Part shown: positions 56,030-64,000 of the stretch, in pieces | How positions within the stretch are numbered: the first letter of the stretch is position 1 | How the letters are laid out: each line of letters begins with the position of its first letter | Origin: Gammaproteobacteria bacterium | GTDB taxonomy: Bacteria; Pseudomonadota; Gammaproteobacteria; Burkholderiales; Gallionellaceae | Assembly (NCBI GenBank): GCA_018820925.1 | Contig: JAHJNJ010000009.1 | Location: 62,001-126,000 of the forward strand | Length of the DNA: 64,000 bases | Direction of reading: 5' to 3' | Notes under the pieces: generated by a model | The model's database searches: none | Told to the model about the DNA's origin: nothing | What the model saw: the letters and a program-made list of their open reading frames with translations, nothing else | Translations under genes and position numbers: made by a program

Positions 56030-57088
56030 ATGACATCTGAGCGCTTCGTGGCACTGTACTGGCTGGCTGCCGGGCTGGCATTGGTCTGGCTGCTGTATCT
56101 GCTCGACTCCGTTCTCACGCCGTTCCTGGCGGCGGGCATCCTGGCCTATATCTGCCAGCCGCCGGTCGCCCGCCTGTCCCGATTGCGCTTCATGTCGCGC
56201 ACCACGGCGACGCTGCTGGTGATGGTCCTGCTGTTCGGCGCCATGGTGACGCTGGTGCTGGTGCTGTATCCGCTGCTGCGCTACGAAACCGACATGCTGC
56301 TGGCGAAGCTGCCGGTCCTGCTGGAAACCGTTCGCCAGCGCCTGCTGCCGGTGCTGGAGCAATACTTCGGTGCTGCCGTACAGTGGGACGCTGCGACGTT
56401 CAGGCAGTTGTTGGGCGAACACTTGAAAAATGCGGGCAGCGTGTCGGCCAACGTGCTGCCGTGGTTGAGCAGCAACGGTTCGGCGCTGATTGCGCTGGCG
56501 CTGAACCTGCTGCTGATCCCGCTGGTAATGTTTTACCTGTTGCGCGACTGGACGCTGTTCATGGCGCGCATCGACGGGGCGGTACCGCGCCGCTGGCATG
56601 CGAAGACGCTGCAGCTCGCGCGCGAGGTCGATGCGGTGCTGGCGCAGTTCCTGCGTGGCCAGTTGTCGGTGATGCTGCTGATGAGCGTGTTTTATGCCGC
56701 CGGGCTGCTGCTGGCCGGGATGCAGTTCGCGCTGCCCATCGGCATTGTGACCGGGATGCTGGTGTTTGTGCCCTATCTCGGCGCGATTATCGGCCTGGTG
56801 CTGGCGACACTGGTCGCGTTGACGCAATTCGATCATTTCAGCGGCGTACTGCTGGTATGGGGCATATTTGGCGCCGGGCAACTGCTGGAAGGCATGGTGG
56901 TGACGCCGAAGCTGGTCGGCGAACGCATCGGGCTGCACCCGCTGGTGGTGGTGTTCGCGCTGCTGGCATTCGGGCAACTGTTCGGCTTCTTCGGCGTGCT
57001 GCTGGCGCTGCCGATTTCCGCGGCACTGCTGGTCGGGCTGCGCCATTTCAAAGGCTGGTATCTGTCCAGCGCGTTTTACCGAAACTGA
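56030..57088 (+). CDS. AI-2E/PerM-family transporter
   Basis: A 352-residue inner-membrane protein of the AI-2E transporter (PerM) family. The ATG at 56030 gives the conserved start [20 protein letters not shown]. Hydrophobic segments are also at [40 protein letters not shown] and, in the C-terminal half, [19 protein letters not shown] and [20 protein letters not shown]. The E-x-V-V-T-P-K-L-V-G motif ([17 protein letters not shown]) is the family mark. Substrate unknown. It is 1 base before hda and divergent from purM. Confidence 0.9.
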   Translation: MTSERFVALYWLAAGLALVWLLYLLDSVLTPFLAAGILAYICQPPVARLSRLRFMSRTTATLLVMVLLFGAMVTLVLVLYPLLRYETDMLLAKLPVLLETVRQRLLPVLEQYFGAAVQWDAATFRQLLGEHLKNAGSVSANVLPWLSSNGSALIALALNLLLIPLVMFYLLRDWTLFMARIDGAVPRRWHAKTLQLAREVDAVLAQFLRGQLSVMLLMSVFYAAGLLLAGMQFALPIGIVTGMLVFVPYLGAIIGLVLATLVALTQFDHFSGVLLVWGIFGAGQLLEGMVVTPKLVGERIGLHPLVVVFALLAFGQLFGFFGVLLALPISAALLVGLRHFKGWYLSSAFYRN

Positions 57089-57089
57089 T

Positions 57090-57740
57090 ATGACTCAATT
57101 GTTGCTGGGTATCGCGCCGGAGTGGATTCCCACGCTGGACAACTTCGTTGCCGGGCGCAACGTCGAACTGCTGGCCGCCTTGCGCCAGGCGCTGGCTGCG
57201 GAGCAGGGCGAGCGTGGCCTGTACCTCTGGGGTGAGGCGGGCAGCGGCAAGAGTCATTTGCTGCAGGCGGCGGTCGGGCATGCCCGGGCGGCCGGGCAGG
57301 CGGCGGCCTATGCCTGTGCCGCAGTACCGGAGGCTGCACGGGTGGTGGCGGTGGATGAGGTGGAGAAACTGGACGATGCGGCGCAAATCGCTTTGTTCGC
57401 CCTGTATAACCGACTGCGCGAAAACGGCGGCATGCTGCTGGTGAGCGGCACGCAGGCACCGGCGTTCCTGAACCTGCGCGACGATCTGCGCACCCGTCTC
57501 GGCTGGGGGCTGGTGTATCAGGTGCATGCCCTGAGCGATGCCGAGAAGGCGCAGGCCCTGAAACAGCATGCGCAGGCGCGCGGTTTCGACTTGCCCGGCG
57601 AAGTCACGACTTATCTGCTGCGCCACGGGCGGCGCGACTTGCCCGCCTTGCTGGCGACGCTGGATGCTTTGGACGAGCATTGCCTGCGTCTGAAGCGTAT
57701 TGCATCCGTGCCGTTGCTGAAAGAAGTGATGAAAGCCTGA
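57090..57740 (+). CDS. hda: DnaA regulatory inactivator Hda
   Basis: A 216-residue AAA+ protein related to DnaA domain III. With the beta clamp it stimulates ATP hydrolysis by DnaA and prevents re-initiation. The N-terminal clamp-binding motif is TQLLLGI. Walker A is LWGEAGSGKSHLLQAA (about 46-61), and Walker B is VVAVDEVEKLDD, where Asp-Glu is kept. Sensor 1 and the arginine-finger region (DLRTRLGWGLVYQV) and the C-terminal lid (RRDLPALLATLDALDEHCLR) follow. Immediately after the permease gene, the usual place in betaproteobacteria. Confidence 0.93.
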   Translation: MTQLLLGIAPEWIPTLDNFVAGRNVELLAALRQALAAEQGERGLYLWGEAGSGKSHLLQAAVGHARAAGQAAAYACAAVPEAARVVAVDEVEKLDDAAQIALFALYNRLRENGGMLLVSGTQAPAFLNLRDDLRTRLGWGLVYQVHALSDAEKAQALKQHAQARGFDLPGEVTTYLLRHGRRDLPALLATLDALDEHCLRLKRIASVPLLKEVMKA

Positions 57741-57831
57741 ATGCGGCACAGCGGAATATTTGACAAAGGCGCATGGTCGCATTAGCTTGGCAGCGGGGCA
57801 CTTGGCTGAAACCAACCTGAAGGGGGTAACG

Positions 57832-58503
57832 ATGAAAGCAAAGATACTGGTAGTGGCATTGTGTGGGGTGTTTGCGACGGCTGCGCAGGCGGAAGGCGTG
57901 GGCGTATATGTCAACGGCGGCACGACCGGTTTCGGCCTGGGTGTGGCGGGGAACCTGTCCGAGAGCGTGACGGGCCGTATCGGCTTCAATACCTGGAGCA
58001 AGACCGTTACGCAGAACGACAGTGACGGCAATTACAATCTGGACCTGAAACTGCAGACCATCAACTTGCTGGCGGACTGGTATCCGTTCAGCGGTACTTT
58101 CCGCACCACGCTGGGCCTGGTTTCCAATGGCAACAAGGCGACGGTGACGGCTACGCCGAGCGCTGGCGGCACTTACGAATTCAACAATCATATCTATACT
58201 GCAAGTGAGTTTGGTTCGTACACCGGCGAAATGAAATTCAACAGCACGGCCCCGTATCTGGGCGTAGGCTGGGGCAACCCGGTAGCCAGGGACAAGACTT
58301 GGGGCTTTGTGATGGATCTCGGCGTGATGTTCCAGGGCTCGCCCAAGGTGACCAGCACGGCGACATGCGGTCCCGCGCTAAACGTTACCGATTGCCAGAT
58401 ATTCCAAAACGACGTGGCAGCGAGTACAGCCACGCTGGAAGAGGATACCAAGGACTTCAAATATTGGCCGGTGATCTCGATCGGCGTGTCGTACCACTTC
58501 TGA
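57832..58503 (+). CDS. Small outer-membrane beta-barrel protein
   Basis: A 223-residue exported protein; signal peptide MKAKILVVALCGVFATAAQA, cut near residue 20. The mature part alternates hydrophobic and polar residues and has many Gly and aromatic positions (GRIGFNTWSKTV; LQTINLLADWYPF; YLGVGWGNPVARDKTWGFVM). It ends in ISIGVSYHF, the C-terminal Phe signal for outer-membrane insertion. It resembles OmpW/OmpA-like 8-strand barrels. Function is unknown. GGGGG precedes the start. It interrupts the usual hda-HAD-pcnB order. Confidence 0.85.
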   Translation: MKAKILVVALCGVFATAAQAEGVGVYVNGGTTGFGLGVAGNLSESVTGRIGFNTWSKTVTQNDSDGNYNLDLKLQTINLLADWYPFSGTFRTTLGLVSNGNKATVTATPSAGGTYEFNNHIYTASEFGSYTGEMKFNSTAPYLGVGWGNPVARDKTWGFVMDLGVMFQGSPKVTSTATCGPALNVTDCQIFQNDVAASTATLEEDTKDFKYWPVISIGVSYHF

Positions 58504-58525
58504 TCCGGTCCTGCTGTTGCAAGCG

Positions 58526-58556
58526 AAGGCCTGCATCACGCAGGCCTTTCTATTTG
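58526..58556 (+). terminator. Terminator after the outer-membrane protein gene
   Basis: AAGGCCTGC-ATCAC-GCAGGCCTT followed by TCTATTT. A 9-bp stem, 22 bases after the stop codon. Confidence 0.78.
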
Positions 58557-58569
58557 AATGGAGAGCGTA

Positions 58570-59232
58570 GTGAATCTGGCTTTATTCGATCTGGACAATA
58601 CCCTGTTGAACGGCGACAGCGATTTCGAGTGGTCGCAGTTCCTGATCGAACAGGGCGTGCTCGACCGCGAGTTGTTCGAGGCGAAGAACATCGCGTTCTA
58701 CGAGCAGTACAAGGCGGGCACGCTGGATATCCATGAGTTCCTCGATTTCCAGTTGAAGCCCTTGTCGCGCCACGCGCGGGCCGTGTTGGACGACTGGCAT
58801 GAGGAGTTCATGCGTCTCAAGGTACGCCCGATGATGGGCGACAAGGCGCGCCAGCTGGTGGCGAAACACAAGGCCGCGGGCGATGTATGCGTGATCATCA
58901 CCGCCACCAACAGCTTCGTGACCGCGCCCATCGCGCAAGAGTTCGGTATCGAACACCTGATTGCCACCGATCCCGAAGAAAAAGACGGCGAATTTACCGG
59001 CCGTGTCGCCGGGGTGCCCAGCTTCCGCGACGGCAAGGTGGTGCGCATGGAGAACTGGTTGGCCCAGCGCGGCTGGAACTGGGATAGTTTCGGCGACACC
59101 TGTTTCTACAGCGATTCCCTGAACGACTTGCCCTTGCTGGCCAAAGTGAAACGCCCCGTCGCCGTCGATCCGGACGATACATTGCGAAAACATGCGCAAA
59201 ATCAAGGCTGGACGATCATTTCCCTGCGCTGA
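58570..59232 (+). CDS. HAD-superfamily IB hydrolase (phosphoserine phosphatase-like)
   Basis: A 220-residue phosphatase of the HAD-IB family. The GTG at 58570 is preferred because GGAG lies six bases upstream; an ATG at 58558 has none. HAD motif I is ALFDLDNTLLNGDSD (nucleophile Asp, proton donor Asp), motif II is VCVIITATNSF, motif III Lys lies in the FRDGKVVRMENW segment, and motif IV is TCFYSDSLNDLPLL. The cap reads FEWSQFLIEQGVL. A SerB-like small-molecule substrate is possible. It often lies before pcnB in related genomes. Confidence 0.9.
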   Translation: MNLALFDLDNTLLNGDSDFEWSQFLIEQGVLDRELFEAKNIAFYEQYKAGTLDIHEFLDFQLKPLSRHARAVLDDWHEEFMRLKVRPMMGDKARQLVAKHKAAGDVCVIITATNSFVTAPIAQEFGIEHLIATDPEEKDGEFTGRVAGVPSFRDGKVVRMENWLAQRGWNWDSFGDTCFYSDSLNDLPLLAKVKRPVAVDPDDTLRKHAQNQGWTIISLR

Positions 59233-59292
59233 ACCAAGGCGGAAGGGGGGGCGGTGTATAATCCGCCCGGTTCCGAGGAGGATGTCCAATGA

Positions 59293-59312
59293 ATCGCCGC
59301 CTTAGCGGCGAT
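59293..59312. promoter_or_regulatory. Perfect hairpin in the pcnB leader
   Basis: ATCGCCGC-CTTA-GCGGCGAT, an 8-bp perfect stem with a four-base loop, 17 bases before the pcnB ATG. It has only a weak T-rich tail (TTCAACTTTT). It may terminate the HAD transcript or act in the pcnB leader. Confidence 0.5.
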
Positions 59313-59329
59313 TTCAACTTTTGCTGATA

Positions 59330-60679
59330 ATGATAAAAAGACTGATTAAACGGGTATTTGGCAAGACGGCTCCGGTGCAGGTGGTGGGTTCCGCGCACGT
59401 GATTCCCTATGAAAAACATGGCGTAAGCCGCGACGGCATCAGTTATGGCGCAAAGCGTGTGACGGACGGGCTGCAGGCAGCTGGGTTCATGGCATTTGTG
59501 GTTGGCGGTGCGGTGCGCGACTTGTTGCTGAAGCGCGAACCCAAGGATTTCGATGTGGCGACCGACGCCACGCCGGAAGAGGTAAAACGCGTTTTCCGCC
59601 GCGCACGCATCATCGGACGGCGTTTCCGCCTGGTGCATGTGATGTTCGGCGAGGAGACGGTGGAGGTTTCCACCTTCCGCCGCGCGATCGAGGCGGAAGA
59701 TGCCGAGACCGACGCGCACGGGCGCATCCTGCGCGACAACGAATTCGGCGACCAGCAACAGGATGCGGCACGGCGCGATTTCACGGCCAATGCGCTGTTC
59801 TACGATCCTTCCTCGCAGGAGATATTCGACTACCACAACGGCTATGCCGACATCCGCGCCAACACCCTGCGCATGATCGGCGACCCGGAAGTGCGCTATC
59901 GCGAAGACCCGGTGCGCATGCTGCGCGCGGTGCGGCTCTCGGCCAAACTGGGCATGAAGCTGGATCCGGCGACTGCCGCCCCGATCTTCAAGATGAAAGA
60001 ACTGCTGAGCAACGTGCCCGAGGCGCGGCTGTTCGACGAGATGCTCAAGCTGTTGTTGTCCGGTCAGGCCATGCCGTGCATCAAGAAGCTGCGCGCGATG
60101 GACTTGCATCACGGCATGTTGCCCATGCTGGATGTGATCCTCGAACAACCGATGGGCGAGAAGTTCGTCATGCTGGCCTTGCAGAATACCGACCAGCGCA
60201 TTGCCGAAGAAAAAGCCACTTCCCCCGCATTCCTGTTTGCCGCCCTGCTGTGGCACGAAGTATTGGCAGCTTGGAAAGCCAGGCAGGAAGCGGGCGAGCG
60301 CCCGGTCGGCGCAATGCACGCGGCGATGGATGAGGTATTGGAAAGGCAGCGGGCGCAGCTTGCCATTCCGCGCCGCTACGACACGGTGATGAAAGAATTG
60401 TGGCTGATGCAGCCGCGTTTCGAACAACGCGGCGGTCAGCGTCCGCTGCGCCTGCTGGGGTTGCCGCGCTTCCGCGCTGCCTACGATTTCCTGTTGTTGC
60501 GTTGCCAGAGCGGCGAAGTGGAGGCCGAACTGGGTACCTGGTGGGAAGAATTCCAGCATGCCGGCGACGAGCGCCGCGCCGAGATGCTGTTGCCGGATAC
60601 GGGCGGCCCCAAGAAGCGCCGTCGGCGCAGCAAGAAACCCGCCGCCAAGGCTCAGGGCGAATTGCCCATCGATAATTAG
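59330..60679 (+). CDS. pcnB: Poly(A) polymerase PcnB
   Basis: Adds poly(A) tails to RNA 3' ends and promotes decay. It has 449 residues. The ATG at 59330 lacks a strong ribosome-binding site; a TTG at 59321 is also in frame. Nucleotidyltransferase motif: FVVGGAVRDLLLKREPKDFD (about 57-76) with catalytic Asp-x-Asp. RNA/neck motifs: HVMFGEETVEVSTFRR, RRDFTANALFYDPSSQEIFD and YREDPVRMLRAVRLSAKLGM. A C-terminal basic tail (KKRRRRSKKPAAKA) is typical of PcnB and binds RNA. Followed by folK. Confidence 0.95.
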   Translation: MIKRLIKRVFGKTAPVQVVGSAHVIPYEKHGVSRDGISYGAKRVTDGLQAAGFMAFVVGGAVRDLLLKREPKDFDVATDATPEEVKRVFRRARIIGRRFRLVHVMFGEETVEVSTFRRAIEAEDAETDAHGRILRDNEFGDQQQDAARRDFTANALFYDPSSQEIFDYHNGYADIRANTLRMIGDPEVRYREDPVRMLRAVRLSAKLGMKLDPATAAPIFKMKELLSNVPEARLFDEMLKLLLSGQAMPCIKKLRAMDLHHGMLPMLDVILEQPMGEKFVMLALQNTDQRIAEEKATSPAFLFAALLWHEVLAAWKARQEAGERPVGAMHAAMDEVLERQRAQLAIPRRYDTVMKELWLMQPRFEQRGGQRPLRLLGLPRFRAAYDFLLLRCQSGEVEAELGTWWEEFQHAGDERRAEMLLPDTGGPKKRRRRSKKPAAKAQGELPIDN

Positions 60680-60719
60680 CCATGGATTGACACGGATGTT
60701 CACGGTTAATAGCAATTTT

Positions 60720-60798
60720 GTAGGGTGGGCACGTTGTTTGTGCCCACGCAGTCTGCGGAGAAATTTTCCGCGTGGGCACAAAAACGTGCCCACCCTAC
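60720..60798. repeat. REPIN-like inverted doublet, copy C
   Basis: GTAGGGTGGGCACG...TGTGCCCACGC from 60720 and its inverse ending GTGCCCACCCTAC at 60798, with a short spacer (about 60751-60767). It is nearly identical to copy B and lies between pcnB and folK, ending seven bases before the folK ATG. Confidence 0.88.
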
Positions 60799-60805
60799 GT
60801 TGTCG

Positions 60806-61285
60806 ATGAAACACGTCGCGTTTGTCGGGCTGGGCAGCAATCTGGCCGATCCGGTATTTCAGGTGTCACGCGCGCTGGATGCGTTGAGTGGTCTGCCGCA
60901 GACCCGCGTGGCGCGGCGCTCTTCGTTGTATCGCAGCGCCCCAGTGGGATATCTGGAGCAGCCGGATTTCATCAATGCCGTGGCGCAAGTGGAAACGGAA
61001 CTGGCGCCGCGCGCGCTGCTGGATGCGCTGCTTGCGCTGGAACACGAATGCGGGCGCACGCGCGAATTCCGCAACTCGCCGCGCACGCTGGATCTGGATG
61101 TGTTGCTGTACGACGACTTGCGGCACCACGAGCACGGCCTGACCATCCCGCATCCGCAGATGCATTTACGCGCGTTTGTGCTGCAGCCATTGCTGGAAAT
61201 TGCGCCGGATTGCGTGATTCCGGGTGTCGGGGCGGCGGCGGAATTTGCGCTGAAATGCACGGCACAAACATTGGAGCGGATTTGA
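60806..61285 (+). CDS. folK: 2-amino-4-hydroxy-6-hydroxymethyldihydropteridine diphosphokinase
   Basis: Transfers pyrophosphate from ATP to the pterin in folate synthesis. It has 159 residues. Motifs: VAFVGLGSNLADP (about 4-16), SSLYRSAPVGYLEQPDFINA, and the ATP/metal signature RTLDLDVLLYDDL (Asp-Leu-Asp) plus LTIPHPQMHLRAFVLQPL. The ATG at 60806 comes just after the palindromic repeat and has no ribosome-binding site. It runs directly into the kinase gene (61286). Confidence 0.94.
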   Translation: MKHVAFVGLGSNLADPVFQVSRALDALSGLPQTRVARRSSLYRSAPVGYLEQPDFINAVAQVETELAPRALLDALLALEHECGRTREFRNSPRTLDLDVLLYDDLRHHEHGLTIPHPQMHLRAFVLQPLLEIAPDCVIPGVGAAAEFALKCTAQTLERI

Positions 61286-61927
61286 ATGCCCCTGAGTAAA
61301 TATCGCTATATCGTGGTGGAAGGCCCCATCGGTGTCGGCAAGACCAGTCTCGCGCAAAAGCTGGCCGATCTTGTCGAGGCGGAGCCCCTGCTGGAAAAGC
61401 CGCAGGACAATCCGTTCCTGGCAAACTTCTACCTGGATCCGGTGCGTTATGCCTTGCCCACGCAGTTGTTCTTCCTGTTTCAGCGCATCAATGAAATGCG
61501 CGATATGGCGCAGATGGATTTGTTCCAGAGCCGTACCGTCTCCGATTACCTGTTCGAGAAGGACGCCCTGTTCGCGCGGCTCACCCTGAGCGACGACGAA
61601 TACAAGCTGTACCAGACCATTTATCAGGGCCTGTCGCCGCAGGCGCCCACGCCCGATCTGGTGATCTACCTGCAGGCACCCACTTACACACTGTCAGAGC
61701 GCGTGCGGAAACGCGGCAATCGCTACGAGCGCACCATTCAGGACGACTATCTGGCGCGGTTGTCGGCAAGTTATGGCGAATTTTTCCACCATTATGAGGA
61801 AGCGCCGCTGCTGGTGGTGAATAGCGAACACCTGAATTTTGTGGATAATGCGGATGACTTCAACCTGCTGCTGGATCGCATCGGCAAGATGCGCGGTAGA
61901 AGAGAGTATTTCAACGTAGGTGTGTGA
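61286..61927 (+). CDS. Deoxynucleoside kinase family protein (deoxyguanosine/deoxyadenosine kinase-like)
   Basis: A 213-residue P-loop kinase of the dNK/dGK family. Walker A: VVEGPIGVGKTSLAQKL (about 10-26). Also seen are PFLANFYLDPVRYALPTQLF with the substrate-binding region, the DRS-like segment FQSRTVSDYLFEKD, and PDLVIYLQAPTYTLSERVRK with the lid KRGNRYERTIQDDYLARL. It phosphorylates deoxynucleosides; specificity cannot be read. It starts immediately after the folK stop, giving the common betaproteobacterial folK-dgk-panB order. Confidence 0.9.
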   Translation: MPLSKYRYIVVEGPIGVGKTSLAQKLADLVEAEPLLEKPQDNPFLANFYLDPVRYALPTQLFFLFQRINEMRDMAQMDLFQSRTVSDYLFEKDALFARLTLSDDEYKLYQTIYQGLSPQAPTPDLVIYLQAPTYTLSERVRKRGNRYERTIQDDYLARLSASYGEFFHHYEEAPLLVVNSEHLNFVDNADDFNLLLDRIGKMRGRREYFNVGV

Positions 61928-61936
61928 TTCAGGGAT

Positions 61937-61985
61937 GTAGGGTGCGCTTGCGCACCAATTCTGGTGGTGCGCAAGCGCACCCTAC
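61937..61985. repeat. Perfect 21-bp palindrome of a related GTAGGGTGCGC family
   Basis: Arms 61937-61957 (beginning GTAGGGTGCGCTTGCGCACC) and 61965-61985 are exact reverse complements over 21 bases, with a seven-base loop. It follows the kinase stop by nine bases and may work as terminator, without a T-tract. It starts GTAGGGTG like the REPIN units but has a different core (GCGCTTGCGCACC). Confidence 0.85.
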
Positions 61986-62024
61986 CTGCTGGCTAACATT
62001 GGCGCATGCCCGAGAGGTCAAAAT

Positions 62025-62819
62025 ATGAGAACGACACTAAGCAAACTCCAATCCATGCACGACAAAGGCGAAAAGATCGCCGTGCTGACCTGCTACGACG
62101 CGAGTTTTGCCACGCTGCTGGAAACAAACGGCGTGGAGGTGTTGCTGGTCGGCGATTCGCTGGGCATGGTGATCCAGGGGCGCGAAACCACGCTGCCCGT
62201 GACCATCGAACAAATGAGTTACCACACCTCCTGCGTCGCGAGCGGGGCGCAGCAGGCATTCATCGTTGCGGACATGCCGTTCGGCACGTCGCAATTCAGT
62301 GCGCGCGAGACTTTCGCCTATGCCGTTCAATTGATGGCGTCCGGCGCACACATGGTCAAGCTCGAGGGCGGGATGGAAATGGCAGAGACCGTGCAGTTCC
62401 TGACTTCGCGCGGCATCCCGGTATGCGGGCACATCGGGCTGACGCCGCAATCCGTGCATCAGCTCGGCGGCTACAAGGTGCAGGGCAAGGGCGATGCCGC
62501 CGCGCAAAAATTGATCAAGGATGCATTGGCCTTGCAACAGGCAGGCGCTGGCATGATTGTGCTGGAGGCAATTCCTGCCGCATTGGGAGTGGAAGTCACC
62601 GCTCAACTCAGTATTCCAACCATTGGCATCGGCGCCGGTGCGAGTTGTTCCGGCCAGGTACTGGTGGTGTATGACATGCTGGGCATCTATCCCGGCAAGA
62701 AGGCGCGCTTCGTCAAGGATTTCATGGCAGGTGCAGGCTCCATCGGGCAAGCGGTGGCGAATTATGTGACCGAAGTGAAAGCGGGGACATTCCCGGCCGC
62801 ACAACATAGCTTTTCCTGA
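62025..62819 (+). CDS. panB: 3-methyl-2-oxobutanoate hydroxymethyltransferase PanB
   Basis: Adds a hydroxymethyl group from 5,10-methylene-THF to ketovalerate, giving ketopantoate for pantothenate/CoA. It has 264 residues. Motifs: [40 protein letters not shown] (metal Asp), [42 protein letters not shown] and [26 protein letters not shown] precedes the ATG. panC, its usual partner, is not the next gene; a DUF2157 gene follows 52 bases on. Confidence 0.95.
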   Translation: MRTTLSKLQSMHDKGEKIAVLTCYDASFATLLETNGVEVLLVGDSLGMVIQGRETTLPVTIEQMSYHTSCVASGAQQAFIVADMPFGTSQFSARETFAYAVQLMASGAHMVKLEGGMEMAETVQFLTSRGIPVCGHIGLTPQSVHQLGGYKVQGKGDAAAQKLIKDALALQQAGAGMIVLEAIPAALGVEVTAQLSIPTIGIGAGASCSGQVLVVYDMLGIYPGKKARFVKDFMAGAGSIGQAVANYVTEVKAGTFPAAQHSFS

Positions 62820-62871
62820 TCGCAGGTTTGGCATGGCTCTGGCGTATTGCCAATTTTCCCTGGAGTAATAC

Positions 62872-63951
62872 ATGAACATTCCTTCGCGGCACGATGCACA
62901 ACAACGCGCTGACCAGATCCGCATTTTCCGGAACGAACTGGATTTGCTGGAACGCGAGGGCGTGGTTGCCTTGAGCGCAGAACAGCGCCAGCGCGTGGCC
63001 GAACATCACCGCCAGTTGCTGGGCCAGTACGCGCAGGATTTCGATATTGACCACGACAAGCGCGCCAGCCAGTTGTCGCTGGGGATGCGCATCGCTTCGC
63101 TGTTCGGCGCGCTGGCGCTGTCCGCCAGCGTGTTCTTCCTGTTCTACCAGTTCTGGGGCTGGCTCGCGACCGGTGTCCAGGTGCTCATTCTCGTCGCCGC
63201 ACCGTTGCTCATGCTGGGCGTGACGTTGCTGATCCAGTACAGGGATGCTTCCGGTTATTTCGCCAAGCTGGCTGCGTTGGTGACCTTCGCCTGCTTCGTG
63301 CTCAACATCACCATGCTGGGCCAGATATTCAACATCACGCCTTCCGACAAGGCGCTGTTGCCTTGGGCGGCGCTGGCTTTCCTGCTGGCCTATGCCTGCG
63401 ACCTGCGCCTGTTGCTGGTGGCGGGCATCCTGTGCGTGATCGCCTATGTTTCCGCGCGCACCGGCACCTGGGGCGGCATGTACTGGCTCTACTTCGGGCA
63501 GCGTCCGGAGAATTTCTTCCCCGCAGCACTTTTGCTGCTGGCGGTGCCGCAGTTTGTGCCGCATGGCCGCTTTGCCGATTTTCCGCCCATGTACCGTATC
63601 TTCGGCTTGCTCACGTTCTTCCTGCCGGTGCTGGTAATGGGCAACTGGGGCAGTTCCAGTTATCTTGACTGGGACACGGACTTTATCGAGGGCTTCTATC
63701 AGTTGGTCGGGTTCGCCGGCAGCGCGTGCGCAGTCTGGTACGGCGTGCGCAAGCAGTGGCCGGAGGTGATCAATACCGGCGTCACGTTCTTCATCATCTT
63801 CCTGTACACCAAAATATTCGACTGGTGGTGGGAGAGCATGCCCAAATACCTGTTCTTCCTGGTGCTGGGGCTGGTGGCCGTGCTGTTCCTGGTAGTGCTC
63901 AAACGCCTGCGCGCGACCGATTACAAGCTGCTTAAGGGGGAAGCGTCATGA
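62872..63951 (+). CDS. DUF2157 membrane protein
   Basis: A 359-residue polytopic inner-membrane protein. The N-terminal DUF2157 region (LDLLEREGVVALSAEQRQRV, about 21-40, helical and soluble) is followed by some ten hydrophobic segments, for example IASLFGALALSASVFFLFYQ and FLVLGLVAVLFLVVLKRL. Function unknown. DUF2157/DUF4401 proteins are commonly followed by a GDYXXLXY-domain protein. The last codons overlap the next start by four bases, suggesting coupling. Confidence 0.88.
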   Translation: MNIPSRHDAQQRADQIRIFRNELDLLEREGVVALSAEQRQRVAEHHRQLLGQYAQDFDIDHDKRASQLSLGMRIASLFGALALSASVFFLFYQFWGWLATGVQVLILVAAPLLMLGVTLLIQYRDASGYFAKLAALVTFACFVLNITMLGQIFNITPSDKALLPWAALAFLLAYACDLRLLLVAGILCVIAYVSARTGTWGGMYWLYFGQRPENFFPAALLLLAVPQFVPHGRFADFPPMYRIFGLLTFFLPVLVMGNWGSSSYLDWDTDFIEGFYQLVGFAGSACAVWYGVRKQWPEVINTGVTFFIIFLYTKIFDWWWESMPKYLFFLVLGLVAVLFLVVLKRLRATDYKLLKGEAS

Positions 63952-64000
63952 TGAAGTGGTCGCATACGCTGATCGCAGGCAGCGCCATCGTCCTGCTGAC
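63948..64000 (+). CDS. Start of the next gene, truncated by window end
   Basis: Only about 17 codons are visible: MMKWSHTLIAGSAIVLL, or one codon shorter from the ATG at 63951. A basic start and hydrophobic run suggest a membrane or exported protein. By position it may be the GDYXXLXY-domain protein that often accompanies DUF2157; that is inference. Confidence 0.55.
   Translation, partial: MMKWSHTLIAGSAIVLL

Overview
The window is a stretch of chromosome from a betaproteobacterium. The gene orders rsmB-DUF3108-purN-purM, hda-HAD-pcnB-folK-dgk-panB, yqgE-ruvX-pyrB-pyrC' and glnA-DUF4124-ntrB-ntrC, and a split pyruvate carboxylase next to pyruvate phosphate dikinase, are typical of Nitrosomonadales. 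A Gallionellaceae/Sideroxydans-like host is my best guess, but it is inference from gene content. No rRNA, tRNA, CRISPR array, prophage or intact insertion sequence was seen.

Layout. 1-2.3 kb: a 3'-truncated argA and rsmE, with the remains of a small tautomerase gene between them. 2.3-5.8 kb: a thioredoxin-like protein and the potassium uptake pair trkA-trkH. 5.8-14.4 kb: a Pil-Chp chemosensory operon (pilG, pilH, pilI, pilJ, chpA) for type IV pili. 14.4-21.9 kb: yqgE-ruvX-pyrB-pyrC' (overlapping genes), then prlC, a DUF4124/glutaredoxin protein, xth and a phosphoesterase. 21.9-26.9 kb: the nitrogen-control locus ntrC, ntrB, DUF4124 protein and glnA on the minus strand. glnA has a readable sigma-54 promoter and a distal NtrC site. 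26.9-30.4 kb: rhodanese, uppP, two small cysteine-rich proteins and an accessory pair (HNH nuclease plus a 128-residue unknown). 30.4-34.8 kb: thiC with a TPP riboswitch, a PCMT-family methyltransferase and a TolC-family protein. 34.8-37.5 kb: three minus-strand genes (haem-oxygenase-like diiron protein, cupin, PNPOx-fold flavoprotein) and a long AT-rich leader. 37.5-45.7 kb: pycA-pycB, an alpha/beta hydrolase, an orphan NarL-type regulator and ppdK. 45.9-51.1 kb: a c-di-GMP module of TonB-dependent receptor, YfiR-like protein and a GGDEF-EAL protein. 51.2-64 kb: rsmB, two DUF3108 proteins, purN, purM, then divergently a PerM-type permease, hda, an outer-membrane protein, HAD phosphatase, pcnB, folK, a deoxynucleoside kinase, panB and a DUF2157 membrane protein. 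The window ends just inside the next gene.

How genes work together. NtrB/NtrC probably drive glnA through sigma-54. PycA/PycB and PpdK connect pyruvate, oxaloacetate and PEP. PyrB probably depends on the non-catalytic PyrC' for assembly. The receptor-YfiR-GGDEF/EAL set probably ties an outer-membrane signal to c-di-GMP. Palindromic repeats of at least four families occupy many intergenic gaps. The less ordinary parts are the HNH pair, the diiron/cupin/flavoprotein cluster and the TonB-YfiR-GGDEF/EAL module.
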